NCBI GenBank assembly: GCA_009837395.1
Contig: VXTP01000008.1
Location: 1-64,000, forward strand
Length of the DNA: 64,000 bases
Direction: 5' to 3'
Origin: Gemmatimonadota bacterium
GTDB lineage: Bacteria; JAAXHH01
The notes below the pieces were generated by a model. The model was not told the DNA's origin. It searched no databases and was given only the letters and a program-made list of their open reading frames with translations. Below, piece by piece: positions 1 through 8,110 of this stretch (its first letter is position 1; each line of letters opens with the position of its first letter). The position numbers and the translations under genes were made by a program.

Positions 1-147
1 GGGGTCGGCTGGGTCGGTGAATCGCCACCGCCGCAACTGGAAGCCCAGAGGCCGCCTGCAAAAACCAGAATGGCAAAACGTATCGTGATCAATCTGAAAG
101 ACGACATACAACCTCCCACCGTATGGTTAGGCTTCACTCGTTCGTGA
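1..147 (+). CDS. possible C-terminal tail of a gene cut by the left edge
   Basis: Reading frame 1 is open from the first base to a TGA at 145-147 and encodes about 48 residues, ending in a mixed charged/hydrophobic tail with a run like RIVINLKDDI. It would converge on dnaE, whose stop lies 27 bp further on. Frame 2 is also open for its first 90 bases, so an open frame here is weak evidence. No family is recognisable. This may simply be intergenic DNA. Confidence 0.2.
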   Translation, partial: GVGWVGESPPPQLEAQRPPAKTRMAKRIVINLKDDIQPPTVWLGFTRS

Positions 148-173
148 TATCAGGGGCTTGCTGTCTCCTCGAC

Positions 174-3100
174 CTAGTTCCCATCCCCGTTCCAGCGGCC
201 GCGGCCGTTCCGTTTCCGGCCGTTCATCTCCACCGGTTTCCATCCGCTTTCGCCGCTGTGCACGGGCGCGCCGGCCAGTCGGACGCGTTTCGCACCGGTC
301 GATTCCCGCAGCGTCTTCAGCAGCTCGTCCGTGGGCCTGACCTGGAGATGGTTCCCCGCCCTGACGCCGATCTCGCCGTGGTCGGCCGTCGACACTTCGA
401 GCACCACGTCACATTTCCCCGGGTAGGTCTCCAGCACGTCCTTGAGCGACGCGAGGTTTTCATCCCCGACCTTTTCGTACTCCATGGACACCACGACGGA
501 CCGCGCCAACCGGTCCCGGGCATCCGTCAACGCGATGATCTCGGAGGCGATGACCTTGTTGTCCTCTTCTTTCTTCGACAGGTGGCCGTTCACGAGGATC
601 AGCGCGTCGATCGACACAAGATCGCGGTACAGGGCGTAAGGTTCCGAAAAGACGAGCACTTCGCCGGATCCGGAGAAGTCTTCGAGCGTGACGAAGGCCA
701 TGGTCTTGCCGTTCCGGTCCACGATGGGCTTGATCTCGGTCACGATACCGCCGACCACGACGCCGTCCTGCCGGCCGTTGGCGAGTTCGAGGCGCCGCAT
801 TTCCGCCGTCGTGAACGCGCGGATGTCCTCCTCGTATTCCTTCAGCGGATGCCCCGTCACGTAGAATCCGAGCAGTTCCTTCTCGAGGCCGAGTTCCTGG
901 CTTGCCGGCCACCGGGGGACCATCGGCAGCACGGGTTTGTGCACTTCCAGCCCGGCGCTGCCTCCCACGCCGTCGAGGTCGAACAGGGACGTCTGTCCCT
1001 TCTCCCGGGCTTGCTGGCGGGTCTGCGCCCCTTCGATGACCGAATCGAGCACGTCCATGAGCTGCGACCGGTGCCCCTCGAGGCTGTCGCAGGCGCCGGC
1101 CTGGATCAGAGATTCGAGTACGCGCTTGTTGACCAGCCGCAGATCGATGTGCTCGCAAAGCCCGAATACATCCTCGAAGGTTCCATGCTCCTTCCTCGCC
1201 TCGACGATGGATTCCACCGCGGCCTGCCCCACGTTCTTGATGGCGCATAGCCCGAACCGGATGGAGGGACCTTCCACGACGAAGGTCTTGTCGCTCCTGT
1301 TGACGTCGGGCGGTAACACCTCGATGCCCATCTTCCGGCATTCGTTGATCAGTACGACGATTTCCTCGGTATTCGACATCGTGTTCGACAACAGCGCAGC
1401 CATGAAAGGCACCGGGTAGTGCACCTTCAGGTAGGCCTCCTGGAAGGCGAGTACGGCATAGCCCGCCGAATGGCTTTTGTTGAAGGCGTAACCGCCGAAA
1501 TACTCGATCAGGCCGAAAACCTCTTCCGCGATGCCTTTCTCGATGCCGTTCTCCACGGCGCCGTCGACGAAATTCCGCCGTTCTTCGGCCATGACATCGG
1601 GCTGCTTCTTGGCCATGGCCTTCCGGAGGAAATCGGCCCGGCCCAGGGTGTAACCCGCCATGTCGCGGGCGATCTGCATCGCCTGCTCCTGGTAGACGAT
1701 GAGTCCGTAGGTCTCCTTCAGGGCCGTTTCCATCACGGCGTGGTGATAGGTGACCTCCTTGCGCCCGTGCTTGCGGTCGATGTAGTCGTCCACGACCCCG
1801 CCGTTCAGGGGGCCGGGCCGGCAGAGCGCGTTCATGGCGATCAGGTCGTCGACGCCGTCCGGCCGGAGCCGCCGCAGGAATTCATGGAGCCAGCCGCTGT
1901 GGAACTGGAAGATCCCCGTGGTCTCGCCCCGGCGGAAGAGGTCGAGGGTCTTCGGATCATCCAGGGGTATGTCGTCCAGCTCGATCTCGTCGCCCGTCGT
2001 GTCCTTGATCATCGCGATCGCGTCCTGGATGACGGACAGGTTCTGCAGTCCCAGGAAGTCCATCTTGGGCAGACCGATGTCCTCCATGAGCTCGCCGGGA
2101 TACTGGGTGACGATCGTATCCTTGTTGCTCGGTTTGTACAGCGGCACGTAGTCGGTCAGTTCGCCCGGCGTGATCACCACGCCCGCCGCGTGTACGGACG
2201 CGTGGCGGGCCAGGCCTTCCAGGGTCCTGGCGTACTGGATCAGCTGACCTTCCGTACCGCCGCCGTCGGCCATCTGCTTCAGTTCCGGGACCTGGTCGAG
2301 GGCCCGGTCGAGGGTGATCTTCAGTTCACCGGGCACCAGCTTGGCCACGCGGTCCACGTCGCCGTAGGACATGCCCAGGACGCGGCCCACGTCGCGGATC
2401 GCCGCCTTCGCCCCCATGGTGCCGAAGGTGATGATCTGGGCCACGCTGTTCTTGCCGTATTTCTCCACCACGTAGTTGATGACCTTGTCGCGTTCGCGGT
2501 CCGCGAGGTCGATGTCAATGTCGGGCATGCTGACGCGCTCGGGATTCAGGAAGCGTTCGAAAAGCAGCCCGTACTCTATGGGGTCGATGTTCGTAATGCC
2601 CAGCACGTACGCCACCATGCATCCCAGGCCGGACCCCCGCGTCATGAGCGGAATCCCCTGCTCCGCGGCGAACCGGGCGATGTCCTCGACGATGAGGAAG
2701 TAGCTCGGATAGCCCATCTGGCCGATGACGCCCAGTTCGTATTCGAGGCGGGCCTTCAACTCGGGGGTGACGGCGTCGTACCGCTTCTCCATGCCGTCGA
2801 AGGACAGCTTGCGCAGGTAGGCGTCCGCGCTGTCATATCCTTCGGGCAGCGGGAAGTGGGGGAATTTGAACTGGCCCATTTCCAGCTCGAATTCGATGGA
2901 TTCGGCGATGGAGACCGTGTTCGCCAGAGCCCCGGAAACGTGGCCGAAGAGCTGGCTCATCTCTTCGGCGTTCTTGAAGTAGAGCGAATCCGTAGCGAAC
3001 CTGAGCCGCTTGGGGTCGTTCAGTTCCTTCCCGGTCTGAATGCAGACCAGCACGTCCTGGGCGGGGGCGTCGCCCTGCTTCAGGTAGTGGGCGTCGTTGG

Positions 3101-3728
3101 TCGCGACGATGGGGAGGTCGAACTCCCGGGAAAAATCGATCATCGCGTTGTTGATGGTCTTGTCGAACTCCAGCCCGTGATCCTGGATCTCCAGGTAGAA
3201 GTTGGATCCGAAAATCTCCTTGAGCTGGGCGCACTTCGTCCGCGCCCGGTCGATCTGGCCGTCCACCACCAGGTTGGCCAGTGGCCCCTTGGCGCAGGCG
3301 GACGTGGCGATCAGCCCTTCGCTGTGCTTCTCCAGAAGCTCCATGTCTACCCGGGGCTTGTAGTAGAACCCCTCGAGGTACCCGGCGGAGGTGAGCTTCA
3401 TCAGGTTCCGGTAGCCGGTCGCGTTCTTGGCGAGCACGACGAAATGCGTCGTCTGTGCGGACCGGTCGAGCCGGTCGCCGCTCCGGACCGGGCGCCTTTC
3501 CTTCCGGCTGCCCGGGGCCAGGTACAGCTCGCAACCGATGATCGGCCTCAGGCCCGCGGCCGTGACCGTCTTGTAGAACTCCACGGCGCCGAACATGTTG
3601 CCATGGTCGGTCATGGCGATGGCGGGCATGTCGAAGGCTTTGGCGGTCTCGGCGAGATCCTCGATGCGGCTGGCGCCGTCGAGGAGGCTGTAATGGGTAT
3701 GGTTGTGCAGGTGTACGAACGAGGACAC
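174..3728 (-). CDS. dnaE: DNA polymerase III alpha subunit (DnaE)
   Basis: Catalytic subunit of the replicative DNA polymerase. The 1184 residues match the usual DnaE1 length. The N-terminus is an intact PHP domain (HLHNHTHYSLLDG at residues 6-18, TDHG at 40-43), so a metal-dependent proofreading-type site may be retained. The C-family polymerase palm carries the catalytic aspartates in PDIDIDL near residue 405, followed by the conserved HASVHAAGVVIT segment. An OB-fold region lies near residue 1000, and the C-terminus is basic and variable. The start is a GTG at 3726-3728 with AAGGA 8 nt upstream. It is divergent from serA and stands alone. DnaE1 is preferred over error-prone DnaE2 because of the length and the intact PHP motif. 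Confidence 0.96.
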   Translation of the reverse strand: MSSFVHLHNHTHYSLLDGASRIEDLAETAKAFDMPAIAMTDHGNMFGAVEFYKTVTAAGLRPIIGCELYLAPGSRKERRPVRSGDRLDRSAQTTHFVVLAKNATGYRNLMKLTSAGYLEGFYYKPRVDMELLEKHSEGLIATSACAKGPLANLVVDGQIDRARTKCAQLKEIFGSNFYLEIQDHGLEFDKTINNAMIDFSREFDLPIVATNDAHYLKQGDAPAQDVLVCIQTGKELNDPKRLRFATDSLYFKNAEEMSQLFGHVSGALANTVSIAESIEFELEMGQFKFPHFPLPEGYDSADAYLRKLSFDGMEKRYDAVTPELKARLEYELGVIGQMGYPSYFLIVEDIARFAAEQGIPLMTRGSGLGCMVAYVLGITNIDPIEYGLLFERFLNPERVSMPDIDIDLADRERDKVINYVVEKYGKNSVAQIITFGTMGAKAAIRDVGRVLGMSYGDVDRVAKLVPGELKITLDRALDQVPELKQMADGGGTEGQLIQYARTLEGLARHASVHAAGVVITPGELTDYVPLYKPSNKDTIVTQYPGELMEDIGLPKMDFLGLQNLSVIQDAIAMIKDTTGDEIELDDIPLDDPKTLDLFRRGETTGIFQFHSGWLHEFLRRLRPDGVDDLIAMNALCRPGPLNGGVVDDYIDRKHGRKEVTYHHAVMETALKETYGLIVYQEQAMQIARDMAGYTLGRADFLRKAMAKKQPDVMAEERRNFVDGAVENGIEKGIAEEVFGLIEYFGGYAFNKSHSAGYAVLAFQEAYLKVHYPVPFMAALLSNTMSNTEEIVVLINECRKMGIEVLPPDVNRSDKTFVVEGPSIRFGLCAIKNVGQAAVESIVEARKEHGTFEDVFGLCEHIDLRLVNKRVLESLIQAGACDSLEGHRSQLMDVLDSVIEGAQTRQQAREKGQTSLFDLDGVGGSAGLEVHKPVLPMVPRWPASQELGLEKELLGFYVTGHPLKEYEEDIRAFTTAEMRRLELANGRQDGVVVGGIVTEIKPIVDRNGKTMAFVTLEDFSGSGEVLVFSEPYALYRDLVSIDALILVNGHLSKKEEDNKVIASEIIALTDARDRLARSVVVSMEYEKVGDENLASLKDVLETYPGKCDVVLEVSTADHGEIGVRAGNHLQVRPTDELLKTLRESTGAKRVRLAGAPVHSGESGWKPVEMNGRKRNGRGRWNGDGN

Positions 3729-3851
3729 GAGGTTCGTCCTTGAGGCAGGTACCGCAGTTCACCTGTTGCGGACGGGTGGGGTCCTGCCTGATGAGTGTCT
3801 TACGGGCTTCAAAGTGGGAATGAAGATAAGCGACTACCCTGGAAAAATAGG

Positions 3852-3881
3852 TTGATAAGAACCACCGGCGCAAGGTATTTT
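3852..3881 (+). promoter_or_regulatory. candidate sigma70-type promoter for serA
   Basis: TTGATA at 3852-3857 and TATTTT at 3876-3881 are separated by 18 bp, in the AT-richer divergent spacer between dnaE and serA. This is a consensus match by eye only. The start of serA lies about 55 bp downstream. Confidence 0.35.
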
Positions 3882-3935
3882 ACGTTTTTTTCCGGCGGGT
3901 CTGAGCACGATCGTAAAAGGAGTACCCGGCGCGTC

Positions 3936-5564
3936 ATGCATCACGTTATCGTCCTCGACAAACTGGCCCGGAAAGGGCTCGAACGGCTCACCGGGGCGAG
4001 TGAAGTATCCCACGAAGTGCGTACTGGCCTCGACGGAGAAGCGCTGCGCGAGGCCCTCATGGAATACGACGGCGCCATCTGCCGGAGCGACACGAAGATC
4101 ATGGCGGACGTGCTGAAAGGCAACGCGCGCCTGCGCGGTATCGTGCGCGCGGGCGTGGGCACGGACAACATCGACCGGGTTGCGGCGACCCGGCAGGGCA
4201 TCGTGGTCATGAACACGCCGACCGGCAATACCCTGAGCACGGCGGAGCACACCTTCACCCTCATTGCGGCCCTTTCGCGCAACATCGCGCCGGCGAACCG
4301 GAGTCTCATGGAAGGACGGTGGGACCGCGGCGCGTTCACGGGGGTCCAGTTGGCCGGCAAGACCCTGGGCATCATCGGCATGGGCCGCATCGGCCGGGAG
4401 GTCGCCGCGCGGGCGCAGGCCTTCGCCATGCGCGTCATCGGTTTCGACCCCTTTCTTTCGCCCGATCAGGCCGCCAAGCTGGGCGTGGAGTACGTCGACG
4501 AAGTGCGCGACCTGCTGCCCGAGGTGGATTACCTGACCGTGCATACGCCGCTGACGCCGGAGACCCGCCACCTGGTGAGCCACGAGGAGATCGAACTGCT
4601 CAAACCGGGCGCGCGGCTGGTCAACTGCGCCCGCGGCGGAATCTACGACGAGGAAGCGTTGATCCGGGGCCTCGAATCCGGGAAGCTGGCCGGCGTGGCG
4701 CTGGACGTCTACGAAGAGGAGCCCTGTGTCGACAGCCCGCTGTTTCACATGCCCGGCGTGCTGTGCACCCCCCATCTCGGGGCGAGTACGGAAGAGGCGC
4801 AGGCCGACGTCGCAGTGGAAGCCGTGGACCTCCTGGTCAACTTTCTGGTCACCGGGGAAGTCCGCCACGCCGTGAACGCCGTCACCATCGATTCGAATAC
4901 GTACCAGACACTGGGCGGCTATCTCGACGTGGCCTACCGGCTGGGCATCCTGCTGTCCCAGTGGCACAGCGGGGGGCCGCGCGCGTGCAGGCTGACCTAC
5001 CGCGGCAAGGTGGTCGACGAGAACACGCGCCTGCTCACCTCCGCTTTCTGTGCGGGGCTGCTCGAGGACGCCCTCGACGAGGAGGTCAATATCGTCAACG
5101 GCGAGATGCTGCTCCGGGAGCGGGGCATCCACCTGACGGAACAGACCCGCAGCGCGGCCGGATTCTTCTCCTCGGCCATCAGCGTGGAGATCGACTGCGC
5201 CGACGAGACGTACCGGGCCGACGGAACGGTTTTCGGAAACAACATGCCGAGGTTGATCCGCCTGGGCGAACACCGCATGGAGGCCTACCTGGACGGCAAC
5301 CTCCTGGTCTTCCACCACAGCGACGTGCCCGGCATCGTCGGCGCCATCGGCGACACCTTCGGACGGTACAAGGTCAACATCGCCCAGATGGCCGTGGGGA
5401 GGCTGGGGAACGAGCCAGGCGGCAAGGCCGTGGGCGTGCTGAACCTGGACGACGTCCCGCCCCAGGAGTCCATCGACGAGATCCTGGGCCACCCGGCCAT
5501 CAACAGTGCGCGGTTCATCCGGCTGCCCGCCCACGGCGCCTTGCCGCCCTGGATGCCCGGGTGA
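3936..5564 (+). CDS. serA: D-3-phosphoglycerate dehydrogenase (SerA, ACT-domain form)
   Basis: Oxidises 3-phosphoglycerate to 3-phosphohydroxypyruvate, the first step of serine synthesis, with NAD. From the ATG at 3936 the protein is 542 residues, the long type 1 form. The Rossmann motif GIIGMGRIG is near residue 145. The catalytic arginine (NCARGG, about 230), glutamate (YEEEP, about 260) and histidine (TPHLGASTEEA, about 278) are all present. An intervening ASB-type domain is followed by a C-terminal ACT domain (from about residue 452), which usually binds serine as feedback inhibitor. The frame is open further upstream, but the upstream residues are unlike the family. AAGGAG at 3917-3922 lies 13 nt before this ATG, slightly long. 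pdxJ follows 130 bp downstream; serine and pyridoxal phosphate synthesis often sit together. Confidence 0.94.
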   Translation: MHHVIVLDKLARKGLERLTGASEVSHEVRTGLDGEALREALMEYDGAICRSDTKIMADVLKGNARLRGIVRAGVGTDNIDRVAATRQGIVVMNTPTGNTLSTAEHTFTLIAALSRNIAPANRSLMEGRWDRGAFTGVQLAGKTLGIIGMGRIGREVAARAQAFAMRVIGFDPFLSPDQAAKLGVEYVDEVRDLLPEVDYLTVHTPLTPETRHLVSHEEIELLKPGARLVNCARGGIYDEEALIRGLESGKLAGVALDVYEEEPCVDSPLFHMPGVLCTPHLGASTEEAQADVAVEAVDLLVNFLVTGEVRHAVNAVTIDSNTYQTLGGYLDVAYRLGILLSQWHSGGPRACRLTYRGKVVDENTRLLTSAFCAGLLEDALDEEVNIVNGEMLLRERGIHLTEQTRSAAGFFSSAISVEIDCADETYRADGTVFGNNMPRLIRLGEHRMEAYLDGNLLVFHHSDVPGIVGAIGDTFGRYKVNIAQMAVGRLGNEPGGKAVGVLNLDDVPPQESIDEILGHPAINSARFIRLPAHGALPPWMPG

Positions 5565-5694
5565 TGCGGCGCAGCACCACAAGGCCGACTGTGCAGCCAG
5601 ACCGACGGCACGGCAAGGTCGATGACGCGGCCCGGACGGCTGCGGCCCCCGGAACGATTGAAGGAAAACAACCGTTTAACGGAATACAAAGTCT

Positions 5695-6456
5695 ATGACT
5701 AAACTAAGTGTAAACGTAAACAAGGTGGCCCTGCTGCGGAACACGCGCCTGCACGGCATACCCAGCGTGACAGGCGCGTCCCGGACCGCGATCGAGGCCG
5801 GCGCCTACGGCATCACGGTGCACCCGCGGCCCGACCAGCGCCATATCACGCCCGGCGATGTGGACGACCTGGCCGAAATGCTGAAGGACTACCCCGATAT
5901 CGAATACAATATCGAGGGGAATCCCTTCCACCAGGTCATGGATATCATCCGCAAGACCCGACCCACGCAGGCCACGCTGGTCCCCGACGACCCGGACGCC
6001 TTCACCTCGGACCACGGCTGGGACGTGAAGGCCCATGCCGAAAGACTCAAACCGATCATCGCGGAACTGAAGGACCTCGGCTGCCGGGTCAGCCTGTTCA
6101 TGGACCCGGACCTGGACCAGATCGAGCAGGTGCCCGGGATCGGCGCCGACCGGATCGAACTGTACACCGAACCCTATGCCGTGGCCTTCGCGGCGGGTCC
6201 CGAAGAGATGCAGCCCGTACTTTCGTCCTTCGCCAGGGCGGCGGAACGCGCCCACGAGATCGGCCTGGGCGTCAATGCCGGCCACGATCTCAACCTGGAC
6301 AACCTGGCGGTGTTCTGCGGCACCATACCGAACGTACTCGAGGTCTCGATCGGCCACGCGCTGGTCGCCGACGCGCTGGACATGGGGTTGAAGCACGCCG
6401 TGGGCGCATACCTGGGCGAACTCGAAAAGGCTAAGACGATATCAACCAGTGCTTGA
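5695..6456 (+). CDS. pdxJ: pyridoxine 5'-phosphate synthase (PdxJ)
   Basis: Condenses 1-deoxyxylulose 5-phosphate with 3-amino-2-oxopropyl phosphate to give pyridoxine 5'-phosphate, the last ring-forming step of the DXP-dependent vitamin B6 pathway. The 253 residues form a complete TIM barrel of normal length. It opens with the family signature LSVNVNKVALLRNTR, then has the catalytic region TVHPRPDQRHI (His43, Arg45) and the late GVNAGHDLN histidine near residue 197. It lies 130 bp after serA on the same strand. SerA-type oxidation of erythronate-like acids and serine metabolism link naturally to B6 supply. Confidence 0.95.
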   Translation: MTKLSVNVNKVALLRNTRLHGIPSVTGASRTAIEAGAYGITVHPRPDQRHITPGDVDDLAEMLKDYPDIEYNIEGNPFHQVMDIIRKTRPTQATLVPDDPDAFTSDHGWDVKAHAERLKPIIAELKDLGCRVSLFMDPDLDQIEQVPGIGADRIELYTEPYAVAFAAGPEEMQPVLSSFARAAERAHEIGLGVNAGHDLNLDNLAVFCGTIPNVLEVSIGHALVADALDMGLKHAVGAYLGELEKAKTISTSA

Positions 6457-6524
6457 TCAAATGGGATCTATCCTGAACGTATCAGTATTGCGCGATCTAA
6501 CAATTTCCCCTGGAGGTTGATTAC

Positions 6525-8045
6525 ATGAAGACCCGATTAACGCGCTATGTCCCAATGGCCGTCATGGTCCTGGTCTTGTCCGGTCCGTCCGGCCCGGCGA
6601 TGTCCCAGGACCTGGCCGCCTTCGAGCAGAACGTCACGGAATTCACGCTCGACAACGGACTCACCTTCATCGTGGTGGAGAACCATGACGCCCCGGTCCT
6701 CAGTGTCCTTACCTACGCTGATGTCGGCTCCGCTGACGAAGTCAAGGGCATCACCGGCATAGCCCACCTCTTCGAGCACATGGCCTTCAAGGGTACCACG
6801 ACCATCGGCGCCATGGACCTGGAAGCCGAGTATGCGGCCATGGAGAAGGTGGACGAGATTTTCGACGATCTCCGGAATGAACGGCACAAGGGCCACCTGG
6901 CCGACCCCGAGCGCCTGGCAAGCCTGGAGCAGGCCTTCGAGGACGCCAAGACGGCGGCCCGGGAACTCGGCCGGTCCAATGCCATGGACGAGGCCATCGA
7001 TCGCGCCGGCGGAACGGGTTTGAATGCCTCGACCAGCCGGGACGCCACGCGGTACTACTACAATCTTCCCTCGAACAAGCTCGAGCTTTTCTTCGCGCTG
7101 GAGTCCAACCGCTTCCTCGAACCGGTGCTCCGGGAGTTCTTCATAGAACGGGACGTGGTCAAGGAAGAACGCCGGATGAGCGAAAGCAGTCCGGTCGGAC
7201 GCCTGGTGGAGGAGATGCTCAGCGCTGCGTATAAGGCCCATCCCTACGGCGAACCGATCGTGGGTCACATGTCGGACATTGATTCCATGACCCGCGCTGA
7301 GGCGATGGATTTTTTCAGGCGGTACTACGGCGCCGGCAACCTGACGATCATCATCTCGGGCGACGCGGACCCCGCGCACGTCAAGGAACTGGCCCACGAG
7401 TATTTCGACCGCCTCCCGGCCGGACCTCCGGTCGAACCGGTTGAGACGACCGAACCCCCGCAAATTGCGGAGCGTCGCGTAACCATGGAAGATCGGTCCC
7501 AGCCGGTGATCCTGATGGGTTACCACAAGGTCGACATCAACCACGAAGACGACGTGGTGTTCAACGTATTGTCGGATATCCTTGGAAGCGGCCGCACCAG
7601 CCGATTGTATACAAAACTCGTCAAGGATCAGAAAATCGCGGTGAACGCCTCCTCCTTCACGGACTTCCCCGGCAGCAAGTACCCCAACATGATCGTGTTC
7701 TTCGCCTTTCCGAGTAAGGACTATACCGCGGCGGACACGGAGCAAGCCATCGAGGAGGAAATCGAACGGATCCGTAACGAGGAAGTCTCCGAAGAGGAGC
7801 TGTCCAGGGCGAAAGTGCGGGCCCGGGTCAACCTGATCCGGGGACTCGAATCCAACATGGGACTTGCGCTTCAAATGGCTTATTTTCATGTACTTACCGG
7901 AGACTGGCGGAACCTCTTCCACAGTATCGACGCAATCAATGAGGTGACCGCCGAAGATATCAAGCGCGTAGCCAACGAGTATCTGGTTTCCAAGAACCGG
8001 ACGGTGGCTTCGATCGTTACCATGGATGATGACGGAACCGAATGA
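6525..8045 (+). CDS. secreted M16 zinc metallopeptidase, catalytic subunit
   Basis: Insulinase/pitrilysin-family peptidase exported by a Sec signal (hydrophobic segment at residues 9-25, cleavage likely after PAMSQ). The inverted zinc motif HLFEH is at residues 81-85, and the downstream ALESNRF...ERDVVKEERR region supplies the third ligand helix. Compared with the minimal family there is an insertion of roughly 60 charged residues (about 105-165) between the zinc motif and the GGTGLNAST block. The start is supported by GGAGG shortly upstream. The next gene encodes a second M16 protein without the zinc motif, so the two probably form the usual active/inactive heterodimer in the periplasm. Confidence 0.9.
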   Translation: MKTRLTRYVPMAVMVLVLSGPSGPAMSQDLAAFEQNVTEFTLDNGLTFIVVENHDAPVLSVLTYADVGSADEVKGITGIAHLFEHMAFKGTTTIGAMDLEAEYAAMEKVDEIFDDLRNERHKGHLADPERLASLEQAFEDAKTAARELGRSNAMDEAIDRAGGTGLNASTSRDATRYYYNLPSNKLELFFALESNRFLEPVLREFFIERDVVKEERRMSESSPVGRLVEEMLSAAYKAHPYGEPIVGHMSDIDSMTRAEAMDFFRRYYGAGNLTIIISGDADPAHVKELAHEYFDRLPAGPPVEPVETTEPPQIAERRVTMEDRSQPVILMGYHKVDINHEDDVVFNVLSDILGSGRTSRLYTKLVKDQKIAVNASSFTDFPGSKYPNMIVFFAFPSKDYTAADTEQAIEEEIERIRNEEVSEEELSRAKVRARVNLIRGLESNMGLALQMAYFHVLTGDWRNLFHSIDAINEVTAEDIKRVANEYLVSKNRTVASIVTMDDDGTE

Positions 8046-8058
8046 TGACGGAACCGAA
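8027..8058 (+). repeat. exact 16-bp tandem duplication across a stop codon
   Basis: The unit TGATGACGGAACCGAA occurs twice in a row (8027-8042 and 8043-8058), with a decayed third start at 8059. The first copy encodes the last residues of the first M16 peptidase, and its TGA stop is formed at the junction. The period is not a multiple of three, so the second copy is out of frame. Confidence 0.9.
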
Positions 8059-8110
8059 TGTTGACGGACCGACGCGAACATCCGCTGCCTTGAACACAGG
8101 AGTCAAACCC

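Noticed and set aside
1419-3743. Long open frame (774 codons) antisense to dnaE
   Set aside because: It mirrors the dnaE codons, as expected in GC-rich DNA, and shows no family motifs; dnaE is certain.
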